DNA of 14,609 nucleotides from CAYFJO01 sp964343305 (GTDB lineage: Bacteria; Planctomycetota; Planctomycetia; Pirellulales; Pirellulaceae): positions 1 through 14,609 of the forward strand of contig CAYFJO010000274.1 in the NCBI GenBank assembly GCA_964343305.1, written 5' to 3'. The number at the start of each line of letters is the position of its first letter. Within the stretch, counting starts at the first letter, position 1. Positions 12,837 to 14,609 of this stretch are shown here, in pieces. The position numbers and the translations under genes are program-made. The notes under the pieces are model-generated. The model made no database searches. It saw nothing but the letters and a program-made list of their open reading frames with translations, and was not told the DNA's origin.

Positions 12837-14229
12837 ATTGGTGCTTCCACGGTTGAATTTGTTCCCAGGCACGTGCCGCTCGCAACACCAGGCTGTCGTC
12901 AAAGCGGCGGCCAATAATCTGCATCCCGATGGGCAGGTTAGATGTGGTCCAACCACTCGGCACACTCGTTGCCGGTTGGCCAGTGAGGTTGAATGGATAG
13001 GTAAACCCAGTCCACTGCAGATCGCCGAGCTGTTGGCCGGGAAATGGATCCGCGTTGTTCTGTCCAACGCGAAACGGCGGTACGGCCAGCGTCGGTGTCA
13101 CTAATAGATCGTAAGTGTCGAAAACTCGGCAGACTTGCAACCAAAACTCGTTGCGTGCCGTCAGCGCCCGTGTGAATTCGGCCGCGCTCAACTTCATTCC
13201 TTCCTCAACCGCGGCTCGCAATCCTGGATCTAGCAAGTGTCCCTGCTCGGCGAACGAATCGCGCAGCCTCGCGGTCGAGCCGCCGTAGAAAAACACCTTC
13301 CAACATTCGTAAGGGTCCGCCCAATCGAGGTCGATCTGCTCCACGACCGCGCCTGCTTCGGTGAGACGTTGTGCGCCACGCGCACATGACTCCGCCACTT
13401 CGGAATCGACTTGGCCGTATCCCAAGTCCAGGCTGTAAGCCGCTCTCACTTGCTCAATGCCTCGATCGATTTCCGTCACGTACTCGACATCCGTCGCCGG
13501 CAGCGAACATTGATCGCGTTCGTCAGGTCCGGCGACCACATCAAGCAGCAGCGCCGCATCACTGACCGTTCGGGTCATGCCGCCAACATGGCGCAACGAA
13601 CCGACGGAGATGCCGGGATAGTGGGGCACACGTCCGAACGATGGCTTATGTCCAACCAGTCCACAGAACGACGCTGGAATGCGCAACGACCCGCCGCCGT
13701 CCGTTCCCATTCCGATCGGCCCCAGACCTGATGCCACGGCAGCCGATCCGCCGCCGCTTGAACCACCGGGCGTCAGTTCGAGATTCCAAGGGTTCCGAGT
13801 CGCGCCGAACACCAAATTGTCCGTGACTCCTTTCCAACCAAACTCAGGCGAGTTCGTACGTCCGATGATCACAGCGCCGGCATTTCGTAATCGCTCGACG
13901 ATCGGAGCGTCCTTGTCAGGAACAAAGTCTTTGAGCAGTTGCGAACCAAACGTCGTCCGCACACCTTTTACATACAAGTTGTCTTTGATCGACACGGGAA
14001 CGCCGTGCAACGGGCCGAGTTGTTTGCCTCGCACGACATCAGCTTCGGCAGCACGTGCCGCTTCCAAAGCGGAGTCAGCCATTGACGTGCAGAAGGCGTT
14101 CAAACTTGGATTCAATCGTTCGATGCGATTTAGCACGGCTTGCGTCACTTCAACTGGCGAAACCGTTTTGTCTCGTATGACTGTCGCCAATTCACACGCC
14201 GAAAGAAGGCATAGTTCGTCATTTATCAT
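12811..14229 (-). CDS. Amidase-signature family hydrolase (GatA-like fold)
   Basis: 472 residues, usual for the family. The catalytic triad is complete: Lys82 in P-V-S-I-K-D-N (78-84), cis-Ser157 in T-P-G-G-S-S-G-G-G-S-A-A (153-164), and nucleophile Ser181 in G-T-D-G-G-G-S-L-R-I-P-A (175-186), with the standard 24-residue spacing between the two serines. The Gly-rich core and G-V-P-V-S-I-K opening are family marks. It hydrolyses an amide or ester; it could be a glutamyl-tRNA amidotransferase A subunit, but no gatB or gatC is near, so a stand-alone amidase is more likely. There is no signal peptide, so it is cytoplasmic. Its ATG overlaps the stop of the MetE-like gene as ATGA (14229-14226), which implies translational coupling. 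Its last codons, ending P-D-G-L-V-E-G, run into the peptidase remnant, so the natural C-terminus may have been altered. Confidence 0.92.
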   Translation of the reverse strand: MINDELCLLSACELATVIRDKTVSPVEVTQAVLNRIERLNPSLNAFCTSMADSALEAARAAEADVVRGKQLGPLHGVPVSIKDNLYVKGVRTTFGSQLLKDFVPDKDAPIVERLRNAGAVIIGRTNSPEFGWKGVTDNLVFGATRNPWNLELTPGGSSGGGSAAVASGLGPIGMGTDGGGSLRIPASFCGLVGHKPSFGRVPHYPGISVGSLRHVGGMTRTVSDAALLLDVVAGPDERDQCSLPATDVEYVTEIDRGIEQVRAAYSLDLGYGQVDSEVAESCARGAQRLTEAGAVVEQIDLDWADPYECWKVFFYGGSTARLRDSFAEQGHLLDPGLRAAVEEGMKLSAAEFTRALTARNEFWLQVCRVFDTYDLLVTPTLAVPPFRVGQNNADPFPGQQLGDLQWTGFTYPFNLTGQPATSVPSGWTTSNLPIGMQIIGRRFDDSLVLRAARAWEQIQPWKHQWPDGLVEG

Positions 14230-14609
14230 GCGACTGCCTCCCGCTCACGCAACTGTTTGGCGGCAGCCGAAAGGCTCTTCAGTTTCTGGAACGACTCGTC
14301 CAGTGGGATACCATGATCCTTGCCAGGCGAAAATCCGCAATCGGGAGTCAACGTCAGACGTTCCGCGGCAACATACTGCAACGCTTTGTCAACGCGCTCG
14401 ACAATTTGCTCGGGTTGATCGATCGCTTCAAAGCGAACGTCGACGCAACCTAGTCCCACGCGGATGTCGTCTGAGAGTTCTGTCAGAACTGCCACATCAC
14501 CCGCTACAGGAATGCTGAACTCCATCATCAATTGTTCGACCTTGAGCCGTTTGACATGTTCCAAGATCGCCTCGTATCCACCAGCGGCTCCCCAACCGCG
14601 CCGCCCCCA
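14226..14609 (-). CDS. MetE-like (cobalamin-independent methionine synthase II) C-terminal part, 5' end outside window
   Basis: 127 residues of the C-terminal half are visible and the frame is open to the window edge. The order 'V-E-Q-L-M-M-E-F', 'DDIRVGLGCVDVRFEAIDQ', 'ALQYVAAERLTLTPDCGFSPG' and a helical tail 'SFQKLKSLSAAAKQLRERE' matches the C-terminal barrel of MetE and its stand-alone relatives. The Cys of P-D-C-G (codon 14337-14339) corresponds to one of the zinc ligands (Cys726 of E. coli MetE). These enzymes move a methyl group to a thiol, usually from 5-methyltetrahydrofolate to homocysteine, but many single-domain relatives act on other donors. Its TGA overlaps the amidase ATG by two bases, so the two form an operon in the order MetE-like, amidase. 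Full-length MetE or a short homologue cannot be told from this part. Confidence 0.85.
   Translation of the reverse strand, partial: WGRRGWGAAGGYEAILEHVKRLKVEQLMMEFSIPVAGDVAVLTELSDDIRVGLGCVDVRFEAIDQPEQIVERVDKALQYVAAERLTLTPDCGFSPGKDHGIPLDESFQKLKSLSAAAKQLREREAVA

Noticed and set aside
12610..13104. Plus-strand open frame of 164 codons in the gap after the ribbon-helix-helix gene
   Set aside because: Its second half is antisense to the amidase end and its first half spans an inverted repeat; no ribosome site or recognisable domain.
1..14609. CRISPR array, tRNA genes, transposase or phage genes
   Set aside because: No evenly spaced direct repeats with unique spacers, no cloverleaf with a T-loop GTTC pattern, and no transposase or phage protein motifs were found on either strand.

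Overview
The window looks like chromosome of a planctomycete, probably of the Pirellulaceae type. I infer this from a secreted sulfatase, a signal-peptide-bearing PQQ-type beta-propeller protein with the planctomycete-style 'W-x-x-F-R-G-P' start, frequent GTG starts, weak or absent Shine-Dalgarno sites and many palindromic intergenic repeats. It is not a prophage or plasmid: there is no integrase, transposase, tRNA, rRNA or CRISPR array. The only RNA gene is the RNase P RNA.

Layout, left to right. (1) 1-3266 is a surface-sugar neighbourhood: the tail of one FkbM methyltransferase, a lipoprotein that I read as a divergent serpin, a second FkbM methyltransferase on the minus strand, and a family 2 glycosyltransferase divergent from it. 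(2) 3402-4682 is a beta-barrel outer-membrane protein. (3) 4739-8883 is a minus-strand run read as sulfatase, then PQQ-type beta-propeller, then PLP-dependent group II decarboxylase, with gaps of 41 and 57 bases. (4) 9114-10046 is a lipoprotein made of six 40-41-residue helical repeats. (5) 10094-11206 is holA (DNA polymerase III delta), divergent from rnpB (11278-11670). (6) 11841-12317 is a ribbon-helix-helix protein of HicB/Arc type with no toxin beside it. (7) 12702-14609 holds a decayed zinc-peptidase tail, an amidase-signature enzyme, and the C-terminal end of a MetE-like methyltransferase coupled to the amidase by an ATGA overlap.

Three things stand out. First, the serpin-like lipoprotein fits the whole serpin C-terminal pattern, including the N-R-P-F signature, but has an altered hinge. 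Second, the gaps between genes carry a set of palindromes, several headed by GTAG and often arranged as inverted pairs. This is the architecture of REP/BIME elements mobilised by RAYT (Y1 transposase-like) proteins; two gene ends (holA and the decarboxylase) lie inside such palindromes. Third, the amidase 3' end runs in another frame into the remnant of a large surface protein whose zinc-binding HELGH motif has become YELGH.

Limits: all family calls come from motifs read by eye, repeat copy numbers elsewhere in the genome are unknown, and operons and promoters are inferred from spacing.
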